Below, piece after piece: positions 46,948-59,685 of a DNA stretch of 64,000 nucleotides. Position 1 is the first letter of the stretch. Every line of letters starts with the position of its first letter. This DNA is from Apus apus. Lineage: Eukaryota > Chordata > Aves > Apodiformes > Apodidae. The translations under genes were made by a program, and so were the position numbers. The notes below the pieces were generated by a model, which searched no databases, was not told where the DNA came from, and saw only the letters and a program-made list of their open reading frames with translations. The stretch lies in contig NC_067312.1 in the NCBI RefSeq assembly GCF_020740795.1, positions 45,098,405 to 45,162,404 on the forward strand, given 5' to 3'.

Positions 46948-47363
46948 CAGGGAAAAGCATGCTTTGCTCAGAAGTCCATTTGATGTCTGACATGCTGTCC
47001 ACTGGGGTAGAGAAGGGGGAAGAGTTGAAGGAAGTCAGGTTTTTGTTTTGTTACGTTTTTTAAAAAGGCATTCCTGATCTGAACAGCAGTTCAAAATTAA
47101 GATACTTCTCCTGATGAAGCTTAGGTGTTTCTTTTACTTTGAATTACTTGGAATTAAAGTCTGGCCTTTTATGACGGATATTTTGTTTCTGTTGCAGGCC
47201 AAACTGTAGTCAAGCAGATTTTGCATGATCCCAGTGTGGAATGTCTTAAAACTTTATATGGAACTTAAGAGATAATACAGTGTGTTACTGTTAAAACTAG
47301 CAGATAGCAAATTTATTTCTGCTCATAATGCTCCAGCAGTGGATCAGATTTGAATTTTTAAAG

Positions 47364-47963
47364 TAGAATCTTGGAATCGCAGAATGATTGGGGTTAGAAT
47401 CCTAGTAATCACAAAATCATAGAATGGTTTGGATTTGTAGATACCTTAAAGATCATCTAGTCCCAGCCCCTCTGCCATGGACAGAGAAATTCCCCACTAG
47501 ACCAGGTTCCTTAAAGCCCCATCCAACATGCCCTTAAACACTTCCAGGGAGGGGGTATCCACAATGTCCCTGGGCAACTTCTCAGGGCAGAGATGTATTT
47601 CAGTAGATCAGGTTGCTCAGAGCCCTGTGCAGCTTGACCTTGAGCACTTACAGCAGAGGGGCATTCACAGCCCTGATGGTAAACACTTTCTTCCTTCTGT
47701 CCAATATAAACTTAAGTCTTTTCCATTTCAAACTATTTCCTCTTACCCTGTCACTACAGACTCTGATAAGACATCTCTATCTGATAGTCTTACAAACCTC
47801 CTTGGTATATGGAAGGGGTCTGCGCACAGACTCGTCTTCTCCAACCTGAACAAACCCAACTCTCAAATTTTCTTCATAGGGGTGCTGTTCCAGCCTTCTG
47901 ATCATTTTCATGGCCATCCTCTGGACCTGTGTCTGTTTGGTGCTGGAGAACCCAGAGCTAGAC
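47364..47963 (-). mobile_element. CR1 LINE 3' fragment, older copy
   Basis: Starts with two successive tail-like segments (AGAATCTTGGAATCGCAGAA at 47364 and CACAAAATCATAGAATGGTT near 47410), then CR1 3'UTR and decayed ORF2 end up to the segment GTGCTGGAGAACCCAGAGCT. Frames are broken. Confidence 0.88.
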
Positions 47964-48599
47964 GGAAAAAAATATTTTGACCGGTGTATTTATAAATTAT
48001 GTACGTGTACTGCTTTACTAATAAATTATAGTATAAAATAAATGAAAAAAGAGTGAGATATAGATTAAGTAAGCAATTTAAAAATATTTTTATTTGTTGT
48101 ACAAAATGCCTTTTTGCTCTCACTAGAAAATTAATCATTTGGTAAGCAATGCTGTGCAATATGCTTCATTATTTCTGAAAATCTTGATGTAACACTGCAA
48201 TACAGAGATTCAAAAGTCTGGTTCTAAGTTGGTTAATTTTGATACTTGATTTTAATGGCTGTCACTGCTGAAAAACATACTTTGCACAGATACATAGATC
48301 CAAATGGAAGAAGTGAATTTCAGGCTGTGCTTACTAAATCTTGATGCTCATTCTCTAGTCCCGCCACCAATTATAAAAAGGTGTTAAAATTAAGCTGGTA
48401 AGTTTCTGTCTTTCTCAGTATCAATCCATTACACTGGCAGGCTAACTGGAAGGTCTTAGATGTTTGTATTTTTAAATTAATTTATTGAAAATCCAATAAA
48501 ACTCAGGAATATTTTAAAAAGGTTAGAAAATTGTTTTCAAGTTCTCATGTAGAGTAGGAGTGTTTTTATAGGTGACACATGCACTGTTTTTTTGCAACA
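47964..48599. other. Intergenic sequence, no gene seen
   Basis: Strongly AT-rich, no recognised feature. Confidence 0.4.
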
Positions 48600-49590
48600 A
48601 AATTACATTATGGTGGAAACACTTTCAAACTCCTCAAAATCCTTTCTTAATAAAATGAGTTTCTTTAAAAAAACAGTTCTTTTTTCACTTATTGTTAAAA
48701 CATTACCTTTGGCTTGAAGAGAAAGTTTAAATGTTTTATTTTTCTAAAATATTGGCCTAGGTAGTGTAGTACTGAAAGACCCTTTTCCTTACAGAAAAGG
48801 TCAGCAGATTTGGAATACTCGCTTGTCTTTCTGTGAAAGAAAAGTGAATACTCATCTTTCTTTGACTACTCTTCTAAGCACTTTGACACGAAGCAGTTAT
48901 CCTCTGGTACAAAAGAACTTCATGATCACTTCCCATCTCTTTCCAAAAGTATTGTATAGATACTAGGATTGATCTAACCATATTGATGACATCTTGTAAC
49001 ACTTTGTGCACTTCTAGTTCAATGCTGCACAAGCTTGCCCATGAGTGATCCAGTGAATGAATTTCACTATTGCTGTAACCTTTTGTTAATCCAGTCAAAG
49101 CACCCACTCCATCAGTGGTTATATTTGAGCAGTTTTTCCATAAAATATAGTTTTTGTTAAACTGTTTACGGTTGAGAATATATGTTCTCCACTGCATCTT
49201 CCCTTTAGTGACTCACAAAAAAAAGTTTTTGTACTTCATCATTTAAAAATACAGCAAATGCCATAAGCTGAGACATGTTATACCTGTACGTTTATCCAAT
49301 TGTATATTAAACCTCCCATACCCTGTAACTTGTTCTAATAATGATTCTTCAGATCTTCACCAAGTTTTCTGTGCAATTTTGTAAAGTACTGGATTGAGTA
49401 TCACTTGACTTCAGATAGCGCTAATAAAACTTGTAAAAGGTTTGTCTTTGCGTCCTGAACAGTTAGTTTTTAAATGTTCTGCTAATCCTGATGGCTTCAC
49501 ACTATTATTACATAACACCTAAAGGCTAAAGACATGCTTAACCTGAGCTTCATTGTTAGTGATAGTGGATGTAAATTTGTATTTTAGTCA
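48600..49590 (-). pseudogene. Decayed BED zinc finger / hAT transposase-derived ORF
   Basis: Reading minus in three frames gives a broken series in the order of hAT-type transposase-derived proteins such as the ZBED5/SCAND3/GTF2IRD2 group. About 49585-49400: KYKFTSTITNNEAQ, then VLCNNSVKPSGLAEHLKTNC and GRKDKPFTSF, the BED-finger region (family pattern: KYGFT..., C..VL.N.SMKP.KL..HL.T.H, KDKP..FF). About 49137-48907: LWKNCSNITTDGVGALTGLT, VHKVLQDVINMV and EMGSDHEVLLY. About 48893-48855: LLRVKVLRRVVKE (the RWLSRGKVL segment). About 48805-48744: ADLFCKEKGLSVLHYLGQYF. About 48719-48600: LQAKGNVLTISEKRTVFLKK. Several stops and frameshifts separate these blocks, and the segment between finger and TTDG block is short, suggesting an internal deletion. 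No terminal inverted repeats identified. Family membership is my pattern match, not a database result. Confidence 0.75.
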
Positions 49591-52500
49591 TCATGATGAT
49601 TTTTTTTTGCCAGCTTCCAAATCCGATTAGATTCTCACTGATGTTACCATGCAATGTGATTGACGAAGGGCTTGTATTTGGAGTGGAAGTATTGGCTCTG
49701 CAACTTTCTTGTTTCTTTGTGCTTGTATAATCAGTATTACCTTCAGTCTTCAGGTGGTTGTTTTTTTGTTTTGTTTGGTTTTGTTTTTTTCAGAAATCTT
49801 AAGATTTTGTGGTCATTTTGTGAAGGGCTAGTTTACTTACAACTATATAATCCACAGATCCACTTAACTGGGCACATGTAAACTTTGATACGTAGCAATA
49901 GAGTGAAAGTGAACAAATGGGTGGGGGTGCCACATTTAGCCCCCCTCCCCCTCTGCGTTGTGCAAAACCCACTTTTCCCCAAGGACACCTTGTGTACTGT
50001 CTGTATGGTGGTATGTGATCATCTGATATATGGATGCCAGTGTCAAGAAATACTAAATTTCAGTAAAATATTATTTCTTTCTTTTTTAGGTTAATTATTT
50101 AGACTATTTAAACAAGTGTGTTAAGCAATCTCTTCTATATCCTAGCATCATAATGTATTTTATCAAGAATTTGGTTTAAAACAAAATTTATTTCTCAGAC
50201 TTCCCTGATTATATGGTCCACAACCCTTTACTTTAAGGTCTTCCAAGCTTAATTGGCTAAGCTCAGACACTTCTAGTGAATATGAAAATGTTTGTGAACC
50301 AGGATGAGAGGACAAGCAGAACAGTCTATTTTTTATTAGACTGAGGAAAACAAGCATGATTTCTAGTCCTCTATTTATTTGCATGCTGTGTCATTTGTTG
50401 TGTTTCAGAAGCTTGGTGGTGAGATTGATATAAGACAATAGAGGTATATGCCTCTTTAAACACATGAATCCCATGTGTTTAAAGAAATAGATAAAACCAC
50501 TTTGTTTGTTTCTTTGTTTGTTTTCTAGACAATTTATCTTGAATAAGAGTTGCAGAAAAGAAAGTACTATTTGCTTTCACTGCCTCAAAAGAACGAGTCT
50601 TGCTCCTTTATTTAAAAGAACAGTTTACAATAAAAAGATGGAAGATGTCAGACAAGGTTCAAGATACACTCCCAGGCCTAGCCTTGCTGCTCCCTGGCCC
50701 TTGCAGCCCATCTGTGTTGTGTGATTGTGCTATGTATTGCAAATACAACATCAGTGCCTTAAAGTAAGTGTTAATTGCTTCCTTAACTTGAAAGTAATGC
50801 TGGATCAGTTGTTGAATCACTGAGAAATATAGAGCTGAGTCATGTAAATGAAATAAACTGAGTGAGGAGCTAACAGGTTTTAAGTCAGATTTTTTTTTAT
50901 AACCCCTGGTTTTGTTAGCAGGAAACAGTGTTCACATCTGATTGCAAGTCCAAATGAGAATTTAGGCTTCTGGATTTCATAAAGTTGCTTTTATCTTGGG
51001 TGTCCCTTAGGTGTCCCTTAATTGCTACCATATGCATGCCTTAGTGCTCACGTGTCAACATAACTGTATAAGAAGCACTGTAAAGAAACTGTGCTGCTAG
51101 CTCTGCTCCATCTGAATGAAGTGAAAAACTGCTCGGAAGGACCTAATTTAGTCATGATACAATAAAACCTGACAGTGAACAGGCAAGAAACATGATAAAT
51201 TATTTTTTCTACCCATGTGGAAAGAGTTGATGTTCTTGAAAACTTTGCTGTGGTCATATCGGTTTTTTTACAGGCATCTATTCCCCTTCTCCTCCCAGTT
51301 TTGATAAAGAGTATTTTTAAGCACATTTTTTTGCTTTTGCAGAGAAATACTGCAGTCTTTTCAGAAGGTGCCGAGTTATCTTTTTTAGAGATACTTAATC
51401 ATATATGGAGGTGTCTGCTGTATGCTATGTAGATACTAATTTTGACAGCTTGGTGCCATTTCTAGAGCAGTGATTCAAACATCACTGTGAAAAATACTGA
51501 AGGAAAAAAGCCTGACAAAATCTAATAACAGACTGAAGTGTTAACTGCTGAAGAAAGAATGAAGCATGAAAGTTCAAGCATCCTTCCATGTTGCTTAAAG
51601 CTCCAAAGCAATTTTTTCTAGTGGTCTTATTTCTTTGTGCCTGCATGTTAACTGAAATGTATTTTGTAATTAATGACTACTTCAGTAACTGGCTTATAAG
51701 TAGTTGCAATGTCAAATTTCTATAGGCTTGCCCAGCTGGCCCTCTAGCACATATGTACACTTTGTGCTCATGCTTAAATGCATTGTGAGTTTTAATTCAA
51801 TGCAACTGATGATTGCAGCAAGTTTTAAACATGCATGTGTTAGTAAAATGCTTTAAATACAACATTTAACGAGGTGTACCAAAAGCGTACATTTCATGGT
51901 TTTGTTAACACTGAGAGAGAAATAAAACTGGAAATAAAGTGAGGGATGTAAATTCTCACTGGGCTCTGATACCTCAAGCAAATTGTATTTTGCAAGTTCT
52001 TGTCAGGCACACATTTCAACCTCTGAAAGATGTTGCAGGCCTCTGTGTAGTCCTTAGGAAAAAAAATGGGTTTAGAGCTGTGAAGCTGTAGTCTTAACTT
52101 AGTGGTTAAGGATTTAATGTGCTTGGACAAATGGTTTTCATCTTTCCTCAAGAAGCAAGCCTTCCTTGCAGATGACTTAGCTATCATTTTTTCAAACGTG
52201 AAAAGGCCTGTGGGACCAAATAACCTTGGGAAATGTGGAGCACTGAAAACTTCTAATGATTATGGAACAGGTAATCCAAAACAAATCCATTTTTTGTATT
52301 TTTAACACAAATCACATGAAAACAGAAGATGTGCCAAGATGAAGAGAAGAGTTTTGCACAGGTGCCTCAAGCAACTGGTTGAAGTTTTAGTATTTTATTT
52401 TATTAGGAAATATACAAAGCTAAAAACTAATTTACTTTTATTCAGTGTTGAATGTAGTTATATTTGGAAAAGAGACTATAAAAATGAAAAAGCCTTTCCA

Positions 52501-54099
52501 GGTATATTTTACAATTTTGTTTTAAAATAAGACATTTACTTTTCCTTAATTACAAAGATTCTTAACTCAACCTAAGATTTTCAGCTTGTGTTACTAGAAA
52601 TGTTGACCCACCTAAGGTGTAGTAGAAGTGTAATAAAAGTGCATTTGAGATAGCATTAGCTTTAATGAAGAGAGAACAGAAAGCCGTTTGACTTTAATAA
52701 CCAGCTAAATTTTAAAACCTGATAAAAATATCAAGAAGTGAGCAAGCTTTATCTGAAAACTGAAACAGTAAAGATTGCTACTAGTTGCAAGAAGGTTTTG
52801 TTAAAATTGTCTAGTTAAATAGTGCTTTACTTGTAAGACCTAGCTTAGAAATGGAGTATTTTGACATTCCATTGATCAATGACTTTGGCCATGGTTTTAT
52901 CTGAAATATATACAGATTTTAAAAAATTAACCATATGAATCAAAAGATGATAAGAAAACCTGCACACCAAACTTAATCTCTGAAAGCTGAAAAACTTGGT
53001 CTTCAAAGAAGAGAAACCCATCTGACAAAACCATTTTCCTATGATAACCTTGGCCCCTAGGCACCACAGACTTTTCCAGTATTTGTTCGTCTCCTCAGAG
53101 GAAAACTTACAGCTTCAGTTAAGTTGTTTTTAAAAGCTGGGAAATGCAATTACTGCAGCTTCAGGTGTCTGTTTTGTAGCTGATTCTAGTATGATACACT
53201 TCCTTAACTCCAGTGTTATGAAAATGTCTTTTTTTTATTTATTCACACTCCAATATTTTTTTTCCAATAATTTTTCTCCTGATATGACAATTCTTACCCT
53301 GTTTCTGGCCATGTAACTTTTGAGAAGATTTCTGGTAGATAGATACATGATGATGTTTAGCAGCAAATAACCATCTTTGAATCAGAGAGTTCAGATGCTT
53401 GTTGTCAAAGGAACAGTAGTTTAATGCCTTCTTATGTCCTTTTGTCCTGCTTAATAAAGATCTAAAAGTCTAAAGAAAGGGTCACACAGCAGTACCATGT
53501 AGAGCATTGCATGTGCTGGTCACATAAGCTTGACTGCAGCGTTTCTTTACTAAATAAGATCATTAATCTCATTGACAGCATGGACTGGAGGTCCCTGACA
53601 CTGCTAGTTGCAGCTGTCTAAAAAGCCTGGTGTTAGCCATAAAAATATCAGGAAATACCAACTTTTGTTGTCACAGTGTTAGTCTTCACATAATGGTCTC
53701 AGGAGTGCTTAAAGGTGTAGGTGTCTTCGTAAAAAGATGGTACCATTTTATTCATAAGTAGAATTAGCCATAGGAGAAAATCTTAGCAGAGGAAGTAGTA
53801 ATGCTATCCACAAAGCTTAGCATGTCATTTGATTTAGAATGTGCTTTATAGCACTGACCTTCAAATACTCAGGTAAAACATGACATATACTTTCTGGATG
53901 TTAGTCTGAGACCTTCTTGTCGCATCTTTTAGAAAATACAATGCTTCCATTACAGCAAAAGGTTGTTGAACTATCTAAAAAAATATCTGACCTTACCCTT
54001 CAACATAAAAGACGGCAAAGAGCTTTATCAACTGAATGCAAACATTTTTCCATGCATCATAGTGTGTGTCTGCAGGGCTCTGATCTTACTTGAATCACT
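49591..54099. other. Intergenic sequence, no gene seen
   Basis: AT-rich with a short T/G tract near 49760-49790. ORFs of 60-97 codons occur without recognisable motifs. No exon-like conserved segment identified. Confidence 0.4.
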
Positions 54100-55550
54100 T
54101 AGACATAGTGGGATGACTCCTATGAATGGAGTGTTGGAGGGTCTTCAGAAAGGACAGGCAGGGAAGACAAGGAGGCTCTGTTGCATGCTGGAGCACATGA
54201 AGTTCCACCTGGAGCACATGAAGCTCTGTCTGGGGGTGGATGAGGAGCTGACAGAGAATTTTAGGGTCAGGATTAGAAGGATGGCAGGGACAAGGAACAT
54301 TAGAGTGAAATATGGTCACAGGCCACCAGAACAGGAAGACCAAATCACAGAAGGCAAAGGAAGGGTCTGGCAGAATGAAGAATCACCCACTGTATGGGTA
54401 GATCAGGTTCCATATCATCTAAGTAAACTGTAGGTGTGAAAGTCCAAGGGACCTGATGAGTTACATCCATGGGTCCTGACGGAACTGTCTGATAAAGCTG
54501 CTACGCCACTATCCATCATATATGAGAAGTACTGGAAGTCTAGTGGAGTTCATACTGACTGTAAAAGGGAAGGTTACTCCTAATTAAAAAAAAAAAGGAA
54601 AAAAAAAAGCCCTGAGAAATACAGGTCACTCAGTCTCACCTTTGTGTCCAGCAAGATCAATGAGCAGATCCTCTTGCAAACTATACCATGACACAAATTA
54701 AAATAATGAGGTTATTTGTAATAGGCAACATAACTTCACTAATGGCAAATCCTACTTAAGAAATCTGGCAGCCTTCAGTGACCATACTACAGCATTGGTG
54801 GACAGGAAAAATGAAACTCACATCAACTGCCTACACTTGTGCAAAGCATTTGACACTGTTCCACACAACATCCTTGTCTCTAAACTGGTGACCAGTGGTC
54901 AATGGCTCAATGTCCAAATGGAGAACAGTAGCAAGTGGTGTTCCCCTGGGGTTGATAATGGGGCAGGTGCTGATTAATATCTTTGTCAGTGAAATGGACA
55001 GTGAAACTGAGGGCACCCTCCGCAAGTTTGCTGGCAAGTACTGTGTCCAGTTCTGGAGTCCCCAATGCAGGAAGGACACGGAGCTGTTGGAGTGAGTCTA
55101 GAAGAGGGCCATGAAGATGATCAGAAGGATGGAGCACCTGTCTTAAGAAGACAGGCTGAGAGAGTTGGGGTTGTTCAGACTGGAAAAGTGAAGGCTCCTA
55201 GGAGATCTTATAGTGGTCTTCCAGTACCAGAAAAGGGGCCTACAGGAAAGCTGAAAAGGGACTTATTACCAGGAGTGGTAGGATGACAGGGAATGGTTTT
55301 AAACTGGTAGAGGGTAGATTTACATTAGGTATTAGGAAAGCATTCTTTAGTGTGAGGATGGTGAAACACTGGAACATGTCGCCCAGGGAAGCTGTGGGTG
55401 TCACATCCCTGGAAAAGTTCAAGACTATGTTGGATGGGGCTTTAAGCAATCTGGTCAAGTTGACAGTGTCCTTGCCTATGTCTAAGGGTATTAGATCTAG
55501 ATGATCTTTAAGGCACCTTCCAACCCAAACCATTCCATAGTTGTACGATT
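54100..55550 (+). mobile_element. Old CR1 LINE copy, plus strand
   Basis: Pieces in order: GVDEELTENFRVRIRR to VKYGHRPPEQEDQ (endonuclease-domain segment, 54230-54350), KGPDELHPWVLTELSDKA near 54450, a decayed RT region, LPREAVG-type end (WNMSPREAVGVTSLEKFKTM, 55283-55504), and the 3' tail AACCATTCCATAGTTGTACG ending near 55550. Includes an A-rich run at 54586-54609. Heavily frameshifted. Confidence 0.9.
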
Positions 55551-57715
55551 TTTTCTAATGCTTCGTCAACCTCCATTAAATGATAGTGTGAGAGTGAAGA
55601 GTTCTTGTTGTGTTCCTCCCTTTGAAAGTCCCAGTTGTGGAATCTGATATCAGTTCCATGAATGCATTCTGAGAATGGACTAAAAATTCTCACCTACTTG
55701 TACAAAATGCTGTATAGTCTCTCTTGGTCGCATCTAGCAGAAATTTCAGTAAGCTTGAGTACTTGTTTTCTATCTATTTGCATATAGATTAGTTTACATT
55801 TCACTAAACTGAAAAAAACTGAAATCTTTAAAAAATAATTACTTGCTGTGCAGTGGAAATAAATTTGCCAAAGCAGATTATGGAAAGTAGAATACACTCC
55901 CATTTTATAATTAAATGTGGGAAATAGAAGGATACCTTTGACAAGAGTTAGATGTTGTATTAAACAAACTTGTGATTGAAAGGAGTCAGATGCAGGAGAA
56001 GCTGCACTTCTGTGTAACTATATGGCTAAATTACTGAAAGAGAAATGGGAACAAAGATAATCTACAAAAATGTATAGACATTTGTACCAAAAATATTAAA
56101 ACTGATATGACTGGAGAGTGAAAGAAGAGTATGTTGAAGCCTTAGAAACAGCCAGTCAAGGATATGGCGTGTGTTGTTACAGAATGCTGTAAATAGTTTC
56201 ATTCATATGACTTGATAAAAAGAAGACTTGAAATATAAATTATGTTGAGGTGAGATATCTGGGGTTATAAATACACGTATAGGAAAACAAAAGAATCATT
56301 AGTCTCCACAGGCTGCTTGAAGCAGCACAAATTAGTTCACTACCAAGTTAGTCAGAGAAGTGTTGCCAACATCTTTTAGCAACCAAAAACATAAACTACC
56401 TTTAACTGAAATAGAGGGAAGTAAATGTGAGCCTAGAGCTAGATCACAGCAAGTCTGAGGCCACCATGTCTGACCCAAGGGGGCAAGCTGAAGCCACAGA
56501 GATTCCTTGGGCTTGAAGAGAACTTACGTGAGGCACTAATGCCGGTGCCTGAAAATGTAACTTGAAAAGAGTCACGTCCCAGCAGCTGGATACTTCTGCA
56601 AACATTTAAGGAGAATCTGACAACTTGGATGAGATGAGCTTCATAGTGCACTGTGATGGTTAGTAAAAAAACAAGGAATTCCTGGGCACTTGCAGGGATG
56701 GCTGTGGCATGTCTAGAATGATTAGCTTCACTGTTTGACAATAACTGTCCTTGTGCTTCGGGAGGCTTACAGATGCACTTTTACAGTACCTGATGCCACA
56801 GAGGCTAATTAAATAATCCGCTAACGAAGAATGTTTGTCTCTGTTTTCAGATCTATGTTCTGCCTAACAATGTAACAGGACCTCAGCTTTGTGTTCTTTA
56901 TTCAATACCTCTTGTTATATCTACATGAAGAGATAATCTGGCACAATAGAAAGGGATTAATACTTGGCATCTGAACCTGGAATTGTGTTTCTGTTTACAG
57001 CGGTGGTTCAGGGGAATTTACAGCTAGCTTGATTCCCTGGGTCCAAAAGTCTCTTATCACACGTGTGGTTTGGAGATAGCTAAAGGCAAAACACTTAAGG
57101 GCTAGCTGAACAATCTTGTGACTGAGACCTGGTACAAGGCCCAAGGAATATCTTCAAGGTATAGGAAAACCACTTTGAGAAAAGAGACTATTAAGTGGAC
57201 AAAATTAGGGGAAGTGTGCCAAAACCACTCTGAACTAAATTACTAATGCAGATGTAGCCTGAAGGGAAGAAATTATCCTTTGCCTACTTTAATCACCATC
57301 TCAGGGTGAAGGTTAAATCTGCCTCTTCTTTTTCAGACATCTCCTAAGCTAGGGATTCTATTATATCTAATGGATAACTTTAAAGGACTCTGAATTTAGT
57401 CTAGATCTTCTGTTCTCAGCAGTAGCTCTATGCCTTTATTGACAGACCTTTCCTCTAGGGATACTCCTTATACGAATTTTAGTGACAGTGTAATTTTCCA
57501 GACAGCTGTGGACTTGGCCTTCAGACTCAGTATCTCAATTTGCACTTTGTACTTATCCTGGCTATCAGAATAATTTGCAAACATGCCCACTATGCTTGTA
57601 TTTATCCATATTGAGTGGTCCTGCTAAGGTCAGAATAAAATTAAGCAGGTATGAAAACATTTGCAGAACAATGCCCTGTGAGGCTGAAAGGACCTTAAAC
57701 AGATTTTTTTTTAGG
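55551..57715. other. Intergenic sequence, no gene seen
   Basis: Mixed composition; no recognised gene or repeat. The stretch from about 56430 to 57500 is less AT-rich than its neighbours and could be an unrecognised old repeat, but I cannot name it. Confidence 0.35.
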
Positions 57716-57720
57716 ATGTG

Positions 57721-58308
57721 TGTCCTGGTTTGAGCCAGGATGAAGCCAGTTTTTCTTTTGCTGATTCTTTTTTTCATTTCAGTGAGCTTTCTTCAACTAG
57801 CAACTGTGTGTTCTGCTAGGTTGATAAGACACTGGAATATTTTTGTAATTGCTGGGCCCTCAAGGCCGTGCCTTTGCTCTGCCGGCTCAGGCACTGCGGG
57901 GGGATTTGTGGCCCCCCTGTGGGAGGCTGGGTTAGACGAACAGCAAAACTGGCCAGAGATATTCCATTCCATCTACCTACGTAGGCTCGGGGGAAGGTCG
58001 GAGATGACAGAAGAAAACTTCCTTCCTTCCTGCTTTGCTCTCTCGCCGCTTCACTTCACCTCTCTGTCTGCCTTCCTTCTTCTCTCTCTTTCTCTTTCTT
58101 TTGTTCGTGGCCGGCATCTGGGAAAAACACCATCTGCCCATCGTCGTCGACCCATCGACCTCAAGCCCTCCTGACCCTCGTAACTCTCTGCCTTTCTCCA
58201 GGAGCAGCTTCGGGATTCCTTGGAATTGTCTCACCTGAGGGAAGTGCTGTGGGAGTTGCTGGGGGTGGGGGGAGGCGAGAGGCTTCTACCACACCTTTGT
58301 ATAATCAC

Positions 58309-58342
<34 letters not shown>

Positions 58343-58495
58343 TCTTATATCACATATTAGTATTCTAAATAAAGTTGCACGGTTCAGTTTTCAATCTAGC
58401 CAAGTCTCTCTCTTTTTTTTCTCTCTCCTTCCCTACCTGGGTGGGAGGGGGAGGGGATCGAGAGCATTGTTGTCAAACTGAGTCAAACGTTGACA
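57721..58495 (+). mobile_element. Solo LTR with perfect 5-bp target-site duplication
   Basis: Begins TGTCCTGGTTTGAGCCAGGA and ends AGTCAAACGTTGACA, with TGTC/GACA inverted tips. It is flanked on both sides by ATGTG (57716-57720 and 58496-58500). Inside are a pyrimidine-rich tract (58020-58110), an (AT)n microsatellite (58309-58335), and an AATAAA at 58368-58373 followed by a U5-like part. The 775-bp length and 5-bp duplication fit an avian ERV LTR left after recombination. No viral genes remain. Confidence 0.93.
58309..58341. repeat. (AT)n then (AC)n microsatellite inside the LTR
   Basis: About 13 AT units followed by a short AC run; likely polymorphic in length. Confidence 0.95.
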
Positions 58496-58500
58496 ATGTG

Positions 58501-59350
58501 TTTGCTTGGTCCTTTATAGACAAAACCAAGTCCATCCTGCTGGTACTCCCTGCCAATATGAGCTCAATGTGTTCCAACTGTGAGCCAGATGGTGCCCACA
58601 ACCACAGCTAGCTCAGAAATTAAGCCTGCACGGTAAATCCTGATGCAAGGCAATATGAGTTAATGCAGATTGGCTGCAAGGTCATGGTAGCTCCCAGTCC
58701 TTGTTGATCCAAGTGTGAAGAGAGCAAGTTTAAAACTGCTTACATATGGTCGTGTAGATACACTCCTTAGTGTTCCAAGACAGTAATAATCCCAAAATTA
58801 TTTAATAGGAACTGTTTGGTGATAACTTTTTAAAGCATTACAGGCTTCTCTGTAATTTTTTTATTAGTTGACATTTCTTATATAATTTCCTACAAATTCA
58901 CATTTTCCTATGTTAATCATTAGTATTAAAATAATTCAATGATAATATGAAATGTCTGCTTCCAAAATGTCTGCTCTATGACCTTTACATCCTGACATGC
59001 AAATGGTGACTGATTTAATTTTTACAAAGATAACATAGCCAGTGAAACTATCTACAGAAACATAATCAAGTGTATATTTTTTGCAGGACATGACATTTAC
59101 CTTAGGATTCTTTCAATTCCACTACTCTCCTTTACAATGTATTTTGCATTACTTGGTGTTCGTGTTCCTTTATATTTTTATTTATATTTTCCTTGCCCCT
59201 TTAATATATATTTCATGTTTGTTTTGCTGGTATCTGTGCATTTGTGAGAGATTACTTTTAATTGATAAATGGTATTTATTAGCAACAATCCTAATATCAA
59301 AAAACCCCAATATATTATTATCCATGTCTCAGAATATATGGCTCAGAGGT
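58501..59350. other. Intergenic sequence, no gene seen
   Basis: AT-rich; a short less AT-rich start (58501-58620) right after the LTR. No gene recognised. Confidence 0.4.
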
Positions 59351-59685
59351 CACAGAACCACAGAATCACAGAATGTTAGGAGAATGAAGGGATTCCTGGA
59401 GATCATTGATTCCAACCCCCCTGCCAGAGTAGGACCACATAAGGCAGGTCACACAGAAATGCATCTAGATGGATCTTGAAAGCCTCCAGGGTAGGAAACT
59501 CCACAACCTCTCTAGGCAGCCTGTTTCAGTACTCTGTAACCCTTACAGCAAAGAAGTTTTTCCTCATGTTGAGGTGGAACTTCCTGTGTTGTAGCTTGCA
59601 TCCATTATTGCCCATAGTCCTATCACAGGGCACAATTGAAAAGAGATTGGCCCCTCCTTCTTGACATCCACACTTCAGATATTCA
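59351..59685 (-). mobile_element. CR1 LINE 3' fragment
   Basis: CACAGAACCACAGAATCACA then AGGGATTCCTGGAGATCATT is a CR1 tail on minus, followed by the C-terminal ORF2 segment ([13 protein letters not shown], read on plus as CTCTGTAACCCTTACAGCAA). Confidence 0.92.

Noticed and set aside
56439..56741. 100-codon minus-strand ORF
   Set aside because: No motif or homologue recognised; could be old repeat, not supported as a gene.
57740..58174. 144-codon plus-strand ORF with hydrophobic start
   Set aside because: Entirely inside the solo LTR; pyrimidine-rich sequence gives Leu/Ser/Phe-rich translation.
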